64,000 nt of DNA from Polynucleobacter necessarius (GCF_900095215.1 NZ_LT606949.1:978093-1042092), one strand, 5' to 3'; positions 51,687 through 61,620 are shown, counted from the first letter of the stretch. Notes: generated by a model from the letters alone, not told the origin. Numbers and translations are program-made.

Positions 51687-52086
51687 ATGAAGGTAGTGGT
51701 TTTCGATAACAATGTCTTGTTAGAGCTATTCGTCTTCAATAACTTTTAGGATACTTCACCTAAAACAAGTACTCATCGAGGGCAAGATAGATGCCCTAGC
51801 CACCCCAAGCACATTAGAAGAATTCGCTGATGTGGTTGCGCGCCCCTTGTTTTCATTGGATAAAACCCAGCGAGAACACATTCTCCTGCAGTGGCATTGC
51901 TTAGCAAGAGTATTGGATGATCAAACCTTAATCAGGGCGCCCTGGATATGCCAAGACACCGATGATCAAGGCTTTTTGGAGCTGGCATTCACGGCAAAAC
52001 CTTGCACCTTAGTCAGCAAAGACAATGAGGTACTGCGGTTCGCGCATAAGGCAATCCAGGAGCACGTCCTGATTACCGCAGACTAA
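51687..52086 (+). pseudogene. PIN-domain protein (VapC-like), frameshifted
   Basis: The first 18 codons (MKVVVFDNNVLLELFVFN) hold the first acidic residue of a PIN ribonuclease domain. The frame then meets a TAG at 51747-51749. Another frame continues with LKQVLIEGKIDALATPSTLEEFADVVARPLFSL and ends at 52086 with the last PIN motif (DTDDQGFLELAFTAKPCTLVSKDNEV). It belongs to the putative toxin PIN family without an adjacent antitoxin gene. It follows yaeQ by 9 bp. Confidence 0.75.
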
Positions 52087-52098
52087 TCAGCACTTTCT

Positions 52099-53097
52099 CT
52101 ATAAACCTTGCACGGCTTGTGCGACAATCTCAAAAGACCTTAAGCGCGCCCGATGGTCAAATATTTGCCCAGTAAAAATCAACTCGTTAGCACCCGTGGC
52201 ATCCAACCAATGACGCATGCCTTTTTGAATGGTCTCTAGCAACCCAACCACTGAAACCTGCAAAGTGTGATCTGCAGCCGCTCTTTCATGGGGCTCACAA
52301 AAATCATCTAGATTTGCTATCGGGGGTGGCAATTGCCCACGAGTATTGCGGCGCATTCTCACCACGTTCTGCTGGAGAGTGGTGAAGAGGTGTTGTGCCT
52401 TTTCATCAGTATCCGCGGCTACTACGTTCATCACAAATGCACTGTAAGGTTTGGCTTGTTGGGCTGAAGGCTTAAAGAGCTCTCGATATCTTTTCATTGC
52501 TTCAAGCAATTGTTCTGGTGCGAAGTGAGAAGCAAAAGCGTAAGGCAAACAAAAATGGGCGGCTAATTGCGCACCATAAAGACTGGATCCCAAAATCCAA
52601 ATCGGTACATTGGTGTTCATGCCCGGAATAGCTTTGACAGATTGTCCATCTTGAAGCGGGCCAAAATAATGCTGGAGCTCTCGAACGTCTTGCGGCAAGC
52701 GATCATCACTACCCAGCAAATCACGACGCAAAGCCCTCGCCGTCATTTGATCTGTTCCAGGCGCCCCTACCCAAGCCCAACTCGATTCGCCCTGGATAGA
52801 GCGACTCTAGAGTGCCAAATTGTTCAGCAATCACCAGCGGAGCGTGATTGGGCAACATCACCCCTCCAGAGCCCACTCGAATCTGGGTAGTGCCTCCAGC
52901 GATATACCCAACAAGCACTGCCGTTGCAGAGCTCGCATTACCTGTCATATTGTTGTGCTCTGCTACCAGTAGCGGGTATAGCCCCATTTTTCGGCGTGTT
53001 GAGCCACGTCCAATGAGTTACGAAGCGCATCCGCTGCGGTAAAGCCCTGCGGAATCGGAGATATATCTAGAATGGAGTATGGGATGGAATTTGCCAT
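52099..53097 (-). pseudogene. LLM-class (luciferase-like) flavin monooxygenase, two frameshifts
   Basis: The gene starts [21 protein letters not shown] and runs to WGYTRYW, where one G is missing (TGG-TAG instead of TGG-GTA). [22 protein letters not shown] and [23 protein letters not shown] follow in the next frame. One extra G in a G run near 52770 causes a second shift after GRIELGLGR. The rest ([11 protein letters not shown] to VAQAVQGL) is sound. About 333 codons originally; the substrate is unknown for this family. Confidence 0.88.
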
Positions 53098-53130
53098 CGC
53101 TAGATCATACCGAGAAAGCGCATTGTTGAC

Positions 53131-53352
53131 ATGAGTAAACCAAAATTAGCGGATCCTGACGATGGCCTTTTTAACCCAGGAAGCAAACTCAGGCATGTGA
53201 AGACAGGCGGCTTTTATAAAGTCGTCTTGCTCGCTAATGTAGAAGCCACTCTCGAGTCCGCCTATGTTTATGACTCCATGCAATCACATGATTGTTGGAT
53301 TAGACCCAAAGCAGAAATGGAAGATGGACGCTTTGAACTCATCAGCGAATAA
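53131..53352 (+). CDS. DUF1653-family small protein
   Basis: A 73-residue protein. The motif [19 protein letters not shown]...ESAYVYDS...CWIRPKAEM matches the DUF1653 pattern (short beta-barrel, unknown role). It lies 15 bp before slyX on the same strand. Intact. Confidence 0.7.
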   Translation: MSKPKLADPDDGLFNPGSKLRHVKTGGFYKVVLLANVEATLESAYVYDSMQSHDCWIRPKAEMEDGRFELISE

Positions 53353-53367
53353 GAAAGATCAGTCATC

Positions 53368-53568
53368 ATGTCCGAAGAACGCATTACCAACCTAGAAATC
53401 AAGCTCAGCTTTACCGAAGACCTTATTGAAAAGCTCAATGAGACTGTCTATAAGCAACAACAGCAAATTGAGTTCCTCTATCGCGAACTGAAGACCATCA
53501 AAGAACAGGCCAGCAGCACTGGTGGTGGAGGCGGTAGTCTGAAAGATGAAATTCCGCCGCACTACTAA
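53368..53568 (+). CDS. slyX: SlyX-family coiled-coil protein
   Basis: A 66-residue protein that is almost entirely coiled coil (ERITNLEIKLSFTEDLIEKL, then VYKQQQQIEFLYRELKTIKEQ), ending in a Gly run and DEIPPHY, the usual SlyX tail. Its function is unknown despite wide distribution. Intact. Confidence 0.88.
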   Translation: MSEERITNLEIKLSFTEDLIEKLNETVYKQQQQIEFLYRELKTIKEQASSTGGGGGSLKDEIPPHY

Positions 53569-53625
53569 TCAACTGCTAAGATAGCCATAAGGCAATAAAT
53601 CCTGACAACATATAAAGGAATATTT

Positions 53626-53973
53626 ATGAGTAACTTAACGCTCTTTCTAGTCCAGTGGGGCTTAACTTCCCTATCACTTTGGGTTGCTAGTTATATTTTC
53701 AGCGGCTTGCGCTTTGCAGATGGTGGTTCACTATTGATCGCCGCCCTACTTTTGGGCTTTGCTAACGCGATAGTGAAGCCTTTACTCATTCTCTTCACCT
53801 TGCCACTAACAGTCGTAACCATGGGCCTTTTCTTGCTCGTGATTAACGCATTAGTGTTCATGCTCGTTTCCGCATTGGTCAGTGGCTTTACGATCTCTAG
53901 CTTCTGGACCGCATTTTTTGCCAGCATCTTTATTTCTTTATTTAGCCTTTTTGTTAGCGGCTTAGTTGTCTAA
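53626..53973 (+). CDS. Phage-holin-4-like (Phage_holin_4_2) membrane protein
   Basis: A 115-residue membrane protein with four hydrophobic segments and the family pattern WVASYIFSGLRFADGGSLLIAALLLGFANAIVKPLL across helices 1-2. Such proteins are widespread chromosomal genes, not evidence of a prophage. A ribosome site (AAAGGAA) precedes the ATG. Intact. Confidence 0.82.
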   Translation: MSNLTLFLVQWGLTSLSLWVASYIFSGLRFADGGSLLIAALLLGFANAIVKPLLILFTLPLTVVTMGLFLLVINALVFMLVSALVSGFTISSFWTAFFASIFISLFSLFVSGLVV

Positions 53974-54000
53974 GAAATACTTTCCCGAGCTGGGAACTTC

Positions 54001-55802
54001 TTACTTGCTCGCAGAGTAGATATCAGACCAAGGACGCAGCGCTGCTTTACAAGGCTGCGACTTGGTCGCCAAAGATTTGGCATTTTCAGCGGCGATACTA
54101 ATTCCACCAGTCAAAAAGCCGAGCCCAATCGAGACGGCGCTATTAACAACACCAGCCTTGTTTACCCCAGTCTGAGGGTTCTGCAAGGTACCGCCGATAT
54201 TAACGAGCCCCGCTAAATCTAGACCCGTTGTTAATCCTGACTTTTCTCTTGGGTTGATCTTGATATTTAAAGTCTCACTTGCCAGCTTGACCGAGCCAGA
54301 CAGTGTGATACCCAAGCGGTCAGTCTCAACTCCAACCGAATTCTGAATATTCACTATGCCATTATTGATTGGCAAATATGGAACAGCACACTCCAACACG
54401 GTTTGATTAGATTTTTTATACAGTGGGTTTATCACATCAAATACAGTGATGATGAAGTCACCACCCTTATTAAGAAACTTCGCATCCAATGTGCTCAGGC
54501 CTACAGATACTTGGATAGCGCCAGTAGCGTGACTTAGTAACTGATGGGGACTCACGCCACTGCCCCGCAGATTCCAGGCCATATGTGCACTTCCACCAGC
54601 AACCTTCGCATTCGCATCTGTAGTGACAATCATTTGCTCCAAGGTAAAGCCGCTAGCGAGACCTTTAAAGGATATTTTGGGAGTCGGGCTATCAAAAGCA
54701 ATGATGGCAATTTGGGCATGGGCACTGCCTTTACCAATATTAAAACTGAAATCATTTGCATCAATGCTATTTTTCTTAAATTGCAACGTCGTTTTGAAGT
54801 TTGAGAACGGGGTTTGCCCTGGGACGGCAAGTTCAGCAATATTGATATTGATAGAGCCGTCAGCCAACGGCAGAAAATCAAATGGCAACGGCTCATCTGA
54901 GAAAAAATATTTACCCTGAGCTTGGCGGACAGGAGCAGAGTGGGACTTTCCAGCGGAACCTGCAATAGCCGCAGATCCTGCTAATGGCGCTAAATCGAAC
55001 GCTTTAGAGCGCAGATTGATATTCAAGTGCGGCAATACTTGCGGGTTCTTATCAATTTTGCCTGCAATAGCTAGCGACTTACCATTGAGCGTCAAAATCA
55101 GATCTAAATCCATTTTTACAGGCGTCTGATCCCATCCAAAGTAGGCGTCAAGAAGCGAGCTTGTTTTCCCTTGTAAATTCAGGCTGTGCTGAGCGTATTG
55201 CAGATCCATAAAAATTTCAGACTTACCGGCGTGACCGCTAAAAGAGAGCTTTGGAAGCTTGAATAACTTCTCAGCCTGACCGCCATCCTGATAGTGAATG
55301 CGGGCATCTGCGATATCGAACTCACTTAAAGAAGCAAACACACTGCTGCTGGTGTCACTGACCGTGGGCGAAGTTCCGGAGGTGGATGTCGCCATGGTTG
55401 GCGGGGTAAAATTCCAATTACCCACTCCAGCCTGATTGGCCTGCAGATTCACCTCCACGCTGGTGACACCTATTTTGCCAATTTCAACACGCCTCCTCAA
55501 AATAGCGGCAGCACTCTAATATCTAAATCAATTTTCCCAATCGTGAGCATATTGGGATTTCTGGCCCATGGCGCATTACTGAGGGAGATCTGCTCTGCAC
55601 TCACACTAATCGATGGGAAAAGATGAAGGCTTACAGGACTGGTAATTTTTAAATCACGCCCAGTGGCTTCTTTGACAGAAGCACTCAGAAGCCTGGTTAA
55701 TTGAGTAGGATTAATAAACGAAGCGGCATATCTGGTGCCGAACCCAACTGTCGCAAGAAAAGCGACAAACGCAATAAGAGAAATTTTCAGGGCTTTGCTC
55801 AT
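54001..55802 (-). pseudogene. AsmA-family protein, one frameshift
   Basis: An inner-membrane-anchored, periplasmic lipid-transport-related protein. The first 101 codons give a signal/anchor (LKISLIAFVAFLATVGFG), AASFINPTQLTRLLSASVKEATGRDL and IDLDIRVLPLF, then stop. A frame overlapping by four bases continues RRRVEIGKIGVTSVEVNLQ through the AsmA C-terminal domain (RGSGVSPHQLLSHATGAIQVSV) to residue 499. The two segments join without gap in AsmA proteins, so a single base change at about 55500 split one gene. Translational coupling of the halves cannot be excluded. Confidence 0.82.
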
Positions 55803-55868
55803 CCAGCCATTCTAAAACGAGCATAGGTTACGAACCGCCACCAATCATCTCTAGACTAAAATAAGCAC

Positions 55869-56213
55869 ATGAGCACCGATAATTTACCGAAGTGTCCTGC
55901 CTGCCAGGAAGCTATGACCTACCCCGATGGGGAGAATTACATTTGCGCCCAATGTGGCCATGAATGGCCTATGGCAGCAGCCGCAGAAGAAGTAGAGGCT
56001 GGACTCATCGTCAAAGATGCGAATGGCAACCTTTTGGCGGATGGTGACACCGTTACCCTCATCAAAGACTTGAAGGTCAAAGGCTCATCCACTACCCTCA
56101 AAGTTGGCACCAAAATCAAAGGTATTCGCCTAGTCCCGGGCGATCACGAAGTGGATTGCAAGACCGAAGCAGGCAATATGCTGCTTAAAGCCTGCTTTTT
56201 GAAGAAAGCCTAA
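55869..56213 (+). CDS. yjdM: Zinc-ribbon protein YjdM (PhnA family)
   Basis: A 114-residue protein with an N-terminal zinc ribbon (CPAC...CAQCGHEW) and the conserved C-terminal [21 protein letters not shown]...[18 protein letters not shown]. It was named for the phosphonate operon, but its role is unclear. Intact. Confidence 0.88.
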   Translation: MSTDNLPKCPACQEAMTYPDGENYICAQCGHEWPMAAAAEEVEAGLIVKDANGNLLADGDTVTLIKDLKVKGSSTTLKVGTKIKGIRLVPGDHEVDCKTEAGNMLLKACFLKKA

Positions 56214-56248
56214 ACTCATCAGAGCCTGGCTTTCTTCTATACAGAAGA

Positions 56249-56464
56249 TTAGGCGCTCGCCTTTTTGAGAACTGCGTCGATCTGATCCTTGAGAAGAAGT
56301 TTCTCTTTCTTGAGGATCTCAATCTCCTCTGGAGTGCTTGGCTCGGAATGGGCTTCCATTCTTTGAATCTTCTGATCCAAATTATTGTGCTTATCAAATA
56401 AATGGGAGCAGTGACGATCTGACGTTCTCAACTTAGTAATGAGTTCGCGATATTCAGGCAACAT
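56249..56464 (-). CDS. DUF465-family small helical protein
   Basis: A 71-residue helical hairpin: MLPEYRELITKLRTSDRHCSHLFDKHNNLD, then IEILKKEKLLLKDQIDAVLKK. This matches DUF465 (YdcH-like), function unknown. Its 3' end is convergent to yjdM. Intact. Confidence 0.78.
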   Translation of the reverse strand: MLPEYRELITKLRTSDRHCSHLFDKHNNLDQKIQRMEAHSEPSTPEEIEILKKEKLLLKDQIDAVLKKASA

Positions 56465-56681
56465 AGATCCTCTTGAAGTTTTGGTTGTAAAAACTGCTCT
56501 TGCTCAGTTTAGCAATCCTATATTGCAAGAACAATGCCTATTGCCATCTTTTTTCTTGTGCCCCTCCCCTTGTAATCCGAAGGAAAAACCCCATATAGAA
56601 AAGACAATTTCCCGATGGGATTTGCAGTAATATCATCTAGTGCATTAAGCATAATAACTACCAAAAGAAGGGTAATAGGCC

Positions 56682-57401
56682 ATGGCTACAAAAAAGTCTC
56701 CAGCAAAAAAGAAAGTAGCTACCACGGTGATAAAAAAAGCCCCTGCAAAAAAAGCTGTCAAGAAAGTTGCCAAGAAAGCGGTAAAACAAGCTTCATCCAA
56801 CGCGCCAAAGGTAGATCAATATGGTCTAGAGCAAGATGATGAATTTTACGGCCTGTATTTTGCGCAGTCCAGCAACAAGGGACTAGTTGAAGTCAAGCCT
56901 TGCACCTTCTCTTTGATGCATTGGTGGAAAGGTTTGCTTGGCTATCCTGACATGATTGAAATCTCCAAAGGCAGCAATACTGCGATGCTGCAGTTTGAAT
57001 CTACTTTTGGTGATGGTGATTCTGGCGAGACTGAACTGACAGAAAAAGATGTGTTAGATATTGACCACATCATCGAAGTTGATGAAGAGGAAATGCTGAT
57101 CTCCCTCTACTCCTATGTGCCTATTCCGGTACCTGAGAAATTGGTTGGAGCATTGAGTCTAGCGATTTTGAACATTAATCCAGAAACTCGCTACGGCAGT
57201 CTAGAACTTTGCTCTACCGAGAATGAAGAAGACGAAACCGAGCATTTCTTGCGCTACCGTGCAGCAACTTATTTACGCGGCATCAAGTCTGGCAAGGTGG
57301 AAGCCATCGAAAGCATGGTTACCAATGGCTCTGAGCTCTTTGGTCTCGCTTTAGAGGCGATGTGCGTTAACAAGTCCATCAAAAAATGGTTGCTCAGCTA
57401 A
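56682..57401 (+). CDS. YbjN-like protein with a histone H1-like N-terminal tail
   Basis: A 239-residue protein in two parts. Residues 1-42 are Lys/Ala/Pro-rich (KKSPAKKK, KKAPAKKAVKK), like eukaryotic H1 tails and bacterial Hc1/KKA proteins. Residues about 45-239 form an acidic globular domain (DDEFYGLYFAQSS, LVEVKPCTFSLMHWWKGLLG, HFLRYRAATYLRGIKSG) resembling YbjN/type III chaperone-like folds; this similarity is tentative. The tail could bind DNA, RNA or polyphosphate. A related KKSPAKKA tail occurs in the broken gene at 58793-59028. Intact. Confidence 0.6.
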   Translation: MATKKSPAKKKVATTVIKKAPAKKAVKKVAKKAVKQASSNAPKVDQYGLEQDDEFYGLYFAQSSNKGLVEVKPCTFSLMHWWKGLLGYPDMIEISKGSNTAMLQFESTFGDGDSGETELTEKDVLDIDHIIEVDEEEMLISLYSYVPIPVPEKLVGALSLAILNINPETRYGSLELCSTENEEDETEHFLRYRAATYLRGIKSGKVEAIESMVTNGSELFGLALEAMCVNKSIKKWLLS

Positions 57402-57437
57402 TCAAACGTCAATCCATGGTGAATTAACTAACCGCCA

Positions 57438-57701
57438 CTACCTGCAAAGGTAGATATAAGTCAATGAAAAACGGTCAATGACCGTTTTTCTGCTTTCTAG
57501 AATCGCCACCGTTCTTTTGCCCTGCTTCTTGCATTCGGCAAGCGCGACATCCTGAGCCTCGCTCTCTTTTGCCGCTTTAGGAGCATGTACACCAATCATG
57601 CCATCAGACTGCTGATAGACACCAAAGTCGCTTTGCGGAGTTGAACAAGCAAACAGGCCTAAGCCCATACTCATCAGCATGACTTTATTGAAGGTTTTCA
57701 T
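57438..57701 (-). CDS. Small lipoprotein, probably lacking its original stop
   Basis: An 87-residue protein with a lipobox (LGLFACS, Cys19) and a short soluble domain (QQSDGMIGVHAPKAAKESEAQDVALAECKKQGKRT). The last about 18 codons run through the hairpin terminator at 57466-57490, which is unusual and suggests the natural stop lay earlier and was lost by mutation or a small shift. Function unknown. Confidence 0.6.
   Translation of the reverse strand: MKTFNKVMLMSMGLGLFACSTPQSDFGVYQQSDGMIGVHAPKAAKESEAQDVALAECKKQGKRTVAILESRKTVIDRFSLTYIYLCR
57466..57490. terminator. Bidirectional terminator
   Basis: GAAAAACGGTC-AAT-GACCGTTTTTC is a perfect 11-bp stem with T tracts in both directions. It serves the YbjN-like gene (+) and the lipoprotein gene (-). 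Confidence 0.8.
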
Positions 57702-57784
57702 TGCATCCTCACTGTTACTGCAATATTAAAGCACCCAAATCGCAGTCGACGAAAGGCTTTACGATGATTCATTTATCTTGAATA

Positions 57785-58694
57785 TTGGCTAAAAACATCA
57801 TTAAATTCAATAACTTACATAAATTAATCCACTATATTTCAGAAACAGTCCGCTTCTTGGTTAGCCGTAAGGATGTGAGCGCCCAACCTCAGATGGCAAT
57901 TAAACTAAACCCTCCTTGGCAATGCAAATTCACACTAAAAAAAGATCAAGTGCAATTTAGATTCATAACCTCGAAAGCAATTCCCCTCTTGCTATGTATT
58001 GCATTTCAACATTTTCAGGCAGCCCCTGTCGAAATCAAGGTACATGACGAGCTTATTACCGAGCATCATGAATCTGGCTTAGAAATAGAAACCAACTGAT
58101 ACCAACCAAGCGCCGCTCAAGGCATGAAATCCAATGTATTTCAGACTAGACTGGAGTATGCCTATGGCATTACTCCGAGCAGCGAAATCGCTATCAATGG
58201 CTTCTTCAGCAGATACAACGACATCACTTATGTGAATGGCGGCAAGATTAGTCAGATGTATATCCCCACTCATGATGAAGAAGGATACTGGCACTACGGG
58301 GTTAAAAATGAAATTGTGTACCTCAAGGATTATTGGAGGCGACCTCCAACTTTATTACGAAATGACACCCATTCTGGCCCTGCAGCTAGAAAAATGGCGC
58401 TTCACCATCAATCCTTCAGTGGATTTTGGCTTAAATAAAAGCGGTGGTATCGTCTTTGCCCCAACTGGAAAAATTGCCTACGTCATTACCCCACACACCT
58501 CGGTTGACGGAGAGTACTACAACGAAATGAGTAATACGACAAATGTATTCCCCATGGCCCAGCGGTTTAATACCGCCTATCTCGTCATCGATAGCAAGAT
58601 TGATAAATTCAACATTAACTTTGGTGTAGGCAAAGGCACCAACCTCAATAGCGATAACTGGGTGATCAAACTGATTGCAGCCATTAGCTTTTAA
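57785..58694 (+). pseudogene. Outer-membrane porin/transport-like protein, decayed
   Basis: A signal-like segment (TSKAIPLLLCIAFQHFQA) and EIKVHDELITEHHESGLEIETN are followed by TGA at 58097-58099. The frame continues as YQPSAAQGMKSNVFQTRLEYAYGITPSSEIAINGFFS. A frameshift near 58330 leads to EMTPILALQLEKWRFTINPSVDFGL and the last strands to KLIAAISF. Beta-strand alternation suggests an outer-membrane barrel, possibly of the phenol-degradation (MetA-pathway)/SphA-like group. The start is unclear; no ATG fits the signal. Confidence 0.65.
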
Positions 58695-58792
58695 TCAAAG
58701 CCTAATTAAAGACACATAAGCGTCACATTCGCTTGCAAACACAAAGGATAGAACGTAGGATCAAGTAGTCGGCAATTAATATAGGAATAATC

Positions 58793-59028
58793 ATGAGCCA
58801 AAACAATTAGTAAAACAGCTTTTCAAAAAAACTCGATAAATTAGAGTCTGATAGAGAGAAACTGATCGATAAGCTAGATAAAGCATTAGAAAAGTTGGAC
58901 AAAAAAGAAGCCGCTAAGAAAGCACTGACCAAAAAAAAATCCGTAGCGGCAAAGAAATCGCCTGCTAAAAAAGCAACTCCCAGGAAAAAGCTCCTGCCAA
59001 AACAGCGAAACCTATCGAAGCGGTCTAA
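58793..59028 (+). pseudogene. Lysine-rich coiled-coil/histone-like protein, broken
   Basis: ATG 58793 is followed after five codons by TAG and TAA (58808-58813). The frame then gives a heptad-like KLDKLESDREKLIDKLDKAL, and a KKA tail (AAKKSPAKKATPRKK). A one-base shift near 58990 moves to APAKTAKPIEAV ending at 59028. This resembles phasin or H1-like nucleoid proteins. It directly precedes ppk2, and Lys-rich tails can bind polyphosphate, so a functional link is possible but unproved. Confidence 0.6.
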
Positions 59029-59029
59029 T

Positions 59030-59803
59030 GGGTCAGAAGAATGAAAAAAAAATCTAGAGCAGTCTAGCTACGAATCCCAACTTCGACTATTGCAAATTGA
59101 GTTAGTAAAACTTCAAAATAATCTGATTAGTAACGGCGATCAAATTCCGATCATATTGGAGGGCCGAGATACTGCGGGCAAAGATGGCACTATAAAAGCC
59201 ATCACCCAACATCTGAGCCCACGCGAAACTCGCGTTGTGGCGCTGAGCAAACCTTCTGATAGCGAGTCAGCCGAGTGGTATTTTCAGCGATACGTAGCTC
59301 AATTACCCAAAAAGGGTGAGTTCGTTTTGTTTAACCGCAGCTGATACAACCGCGCTGTGGTTGAGCGAATAATGAATTTTTGCACCAAAGATCAATACAC
59401 CAACTTCATTGAGACAGTAAATGAATGTGAGTCCATCTTGGTGAGCTCTGGCATTACTCTACTCAACTATTATTTAGATATCTCCAAAAAAGAGCAGGCT
59501 ATCCGTCTTCAAGATAGGGAGCAAGACCCGCGCAAGCAATGGAAAATTAGTCCAATTGATCAGCAAGCTCAGAAGAAGTGGAATGCCTATAGCCAATGCA
59601 GACATGACATGCTAGAAAGCACCAGCCCCAAAGATGCACCCTGGACAATTGTGAGAGCGAACGATAAAAAGTTAGCCAATTTAAATTTGATCCGAGAGCT
59701 GCTATCCAGGGCTTCGTATCCTGGAAAAGATAAAAGTCTACTCAAGGTTGATAAAGAGATCGCCTTCCAGTGGGATGGAAAAATCTCGACACTCGAAAAA
59801 TAA
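59030..59803 (+). pseudogene. ppk2: Polyphosphate kinase 2, copy A, with nonsense codons
   Basis: PPK2 uses polyphosphate to phosphorylate nucleoside mono- or diphosphates. Walker A GRDTAGKDG and the lid region SESAEWYFQRYVAQLP are present. Walker B FNRSWYNRAVVER has TGA in place of the Trp codon (59342-59344). An extra stop or shift occurs near the N-terminus (59057). The C-terminal DPRKQWKISPIDQQAQKKW and WTIVRANDKK remain. The motifs are otherwise intact, so loss is recent. It is convergent with copy B. Confidence 0.9.
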
Positions 59804-59815
59804 AGTCTTAGAAAC

Positions 59816-60721
59816 TTAGAAAACTTCTGGGACGTACATCTCGGGAGGCACTGGACCGCGCAGATAGTCTGGGTTGTGAACGCGTTTTGGCAAAGTAATC
59901 ACCGGATGATCAATCTCTTCATATGGGATTTGACTAAGCAGATGGGTAATGCAGTTTAGGCGCGCTTTTTTTATCATTCGCGGCAACTACCCACCATGGC
60001 GCCTCAGGAATATGCGTACGCTCAAGCATGGTTTCCTTGGCTTTGGTATAGGCCTCCCAAAGTCTTCTCGCTTCTAAATCCATGGGACTCAATTTCCACT
60101 GCTTCAATGGATCATGAATACGCATCATGAAGCGGTTGTATTGCTCATCGTCCGAAATGGAGAACCAATATTTGATGAGAATCACGCCTGAGCTAATCAT
60201 CATCTTCTCAAGATCAGGTACGGTTCTTAAGAATTCTTCATACTCCTCGCCAGTACAAAATCCCATCACCCGCTCAACACCTGCGCGATTATACCAACTG
60301 CGATCAAATAGAACTATCTCACCCCCTGCAGGCAAATGGGAGATATATCTTTGAAAGTACCACTGAGAGTTTTCTCACGTTCGTTAGGCGCCGGCAATGC
60401 GACAACCTTACAAACACGGGGATTGAGTCGCTGAGTAATGCGTTTAATCGCTCCGCCCTTACCCGCTGAATCACGCCATTCGAACAAGACCGCAACCTTA
60501 AGTGTATTAGCCACCACCCAGTCTTGTAACTTTACTAGCTCACCTTGGAGCCTAAAAAGCTCTCGAAAGTAAACATTGCGTGGAATTTGCGACTGACTGT
60601 CGCCATCAGGAGAAAGGCGATCATCATCGAGCTCCATTTCAAGCTCTTCATCCATGCTATCCAGAATTTCTTCTTGAGCACGGCGATAACACTCGGCCAT
60701 TTCCGTATGCTTTGATGTCAT
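59816..60721 (-). pseudogene. ppk2: Polyphosphate kinase 2, copy B, two frameshifts
   Basis: The start MTSKHTEMAECYRRAQEEIL at 60721 is favoured because AGGAG precedes it and the upstream ATG lies within the -10. An acidic N-terminal extension (DSMDEELEMELDDDRLSPDGD) leads to the Walker A EWRDSAGKGG. After NEREKT a frameshift near 60355 precedes the lid and FDRSWYNRAGVERVMGF. A run of seven A near 59970 (six expected) shifts the last part, KARLNCITHLLSQIPYEE, into another frame ending at 59816. About 300 codons originally. A Pho box lies upstream. Confidence 0.9.
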
Positions 60722-60760
60722 TGATTTCTCACTCCTAGAATACATTTATAGCTAGAAATG

Positions 60761-60778
60761 ATGACATTTTTATTACAT
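60761..60778 (-). promoter_or_regulatory. PhoB box upstream of ppk2 copy B
   Basis: On the minus strand the sequence is ATGTAATAAAAATGTCAT, that is ATGTAAT-AAAA-ATGTCAT, 11 bp apart. Half-sites match CTGTCAT at 5 and 6 of 7 positions, and the AAAA spacer resembles the E. coli spacer. A TATAAA -10 (60745-60750) follows after exactly 10 bp. Confidence 0.55.
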
Positions 60779-61569
60779 AAGGCGCTGATTACCATTTAAA
60801 TGACTGGAAATGGCTTCTTGGATATGTAGAGCCAACCACTTCCGATCCTTGGGTGCTGCTGGACTAGCCCCGGAGGGTGATCAAAAGATCAGCTCCACGA
60901 CAAGTTTACGGTCATGCAATATCTTTGACATCGATTCAAGCAAACCCATGTCCCCGACAAAGGCGGCTGCATTACTTCCCTGGTCGGACTCTAGAGTTTG
61001 ATAGGAAATCGCCAGGGAATACATGGGCACTTGAGCAATCACAGCAGATTCAAATAGATTCGGCTTGCAGGGCAAAACGTGCTACCCCACGGTAGACGTC
61101 CCCTCCGGAAAGATGCAGACAGACTTGGTTTCCAGAACCTTACCCACCTCGTTGGCGATATGTCTTCCATGACGAGTGTTGTCGCGCTTAATGAATAAGG
61201 TTCCCAGCTGATTTGCCGTCCAACCAAAAATAGGCCAACCCTCCACATCCGACTTCGCGACAAAACGGATGGGTTTATAGGCATTAATTGTATGAATATC
61301 CATCCGAGAAATATGATTTGCCGCAAGCAGGTAAGGAGTAGATGGAAGAATGTCTGCGTTTTTTAACTGTAATTGAATGCCAAAAAATATTGAGCAACTT
61401 TTTGGACCACTGTTGAATCAAGTTATTTTTTGGTTTTTCTATCAGAAAATGGAAAACGAAAAAATAGCGTTGCCAAACCGCCACCAACATGAACCCAGAC
61501 CCGTTCCCAGGGCCAAGCTATAGCCCAAGATGCAAATGCAGCATATTTTGATGGAAGATTCTTACTCAT
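60773..61569 (-). pseudogene. plsC: 1-acyl-glycerol-3-phosphate acyltransferase PlsC-like, decayed
   Basis: A lysophosphatidate acyltransferase. It starts MSKNLPSKYAAFASWAIAWPW, has TAA codons after KTKK and in FNYS-stop-KTQT, and shifts frame before the HX4D motif (NHISRMD), followed by FVAKSDVEGWPIFGW, and the FPEGTST motif. A TGA follows TVG, then LPCKPNLFESAV, another TGA in LIF-stop-SPSG, and an end at 60773-60775. It is divergent from plcP, whose Pho-box promoter lies between them. Confidence 0.85.
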
Positions 61570-61620
61570 ATGGGTTAGCAATATAAATCAAGTTGAAGAA
61601 AAGATGGCGTCGTCATAAAA

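Noticed and set aside
53626..53973. Holin-like gene and slyX as signs of a prophage.
   Set aside because: This holin-4 family is a common chromosomal membrane protein, and no phage structural, lysis or integrase genes are present.
55497..55802. Programmed frameshift or two-subunit arrangement in the AsmA gene.
   Set aside because: No slippery heptamer or following structure is evident, AsmA is normally one chain, and similar one-base breaks are common across the window.
60743..60745. Upstream ATG (MYSRSEKS) as the start of ppk2 copy B.
   Set aside because: It overlaps the TATAAA -10 and lacks a ribosome site, while ATG 60719-60721 has AGGAG at good spacing.
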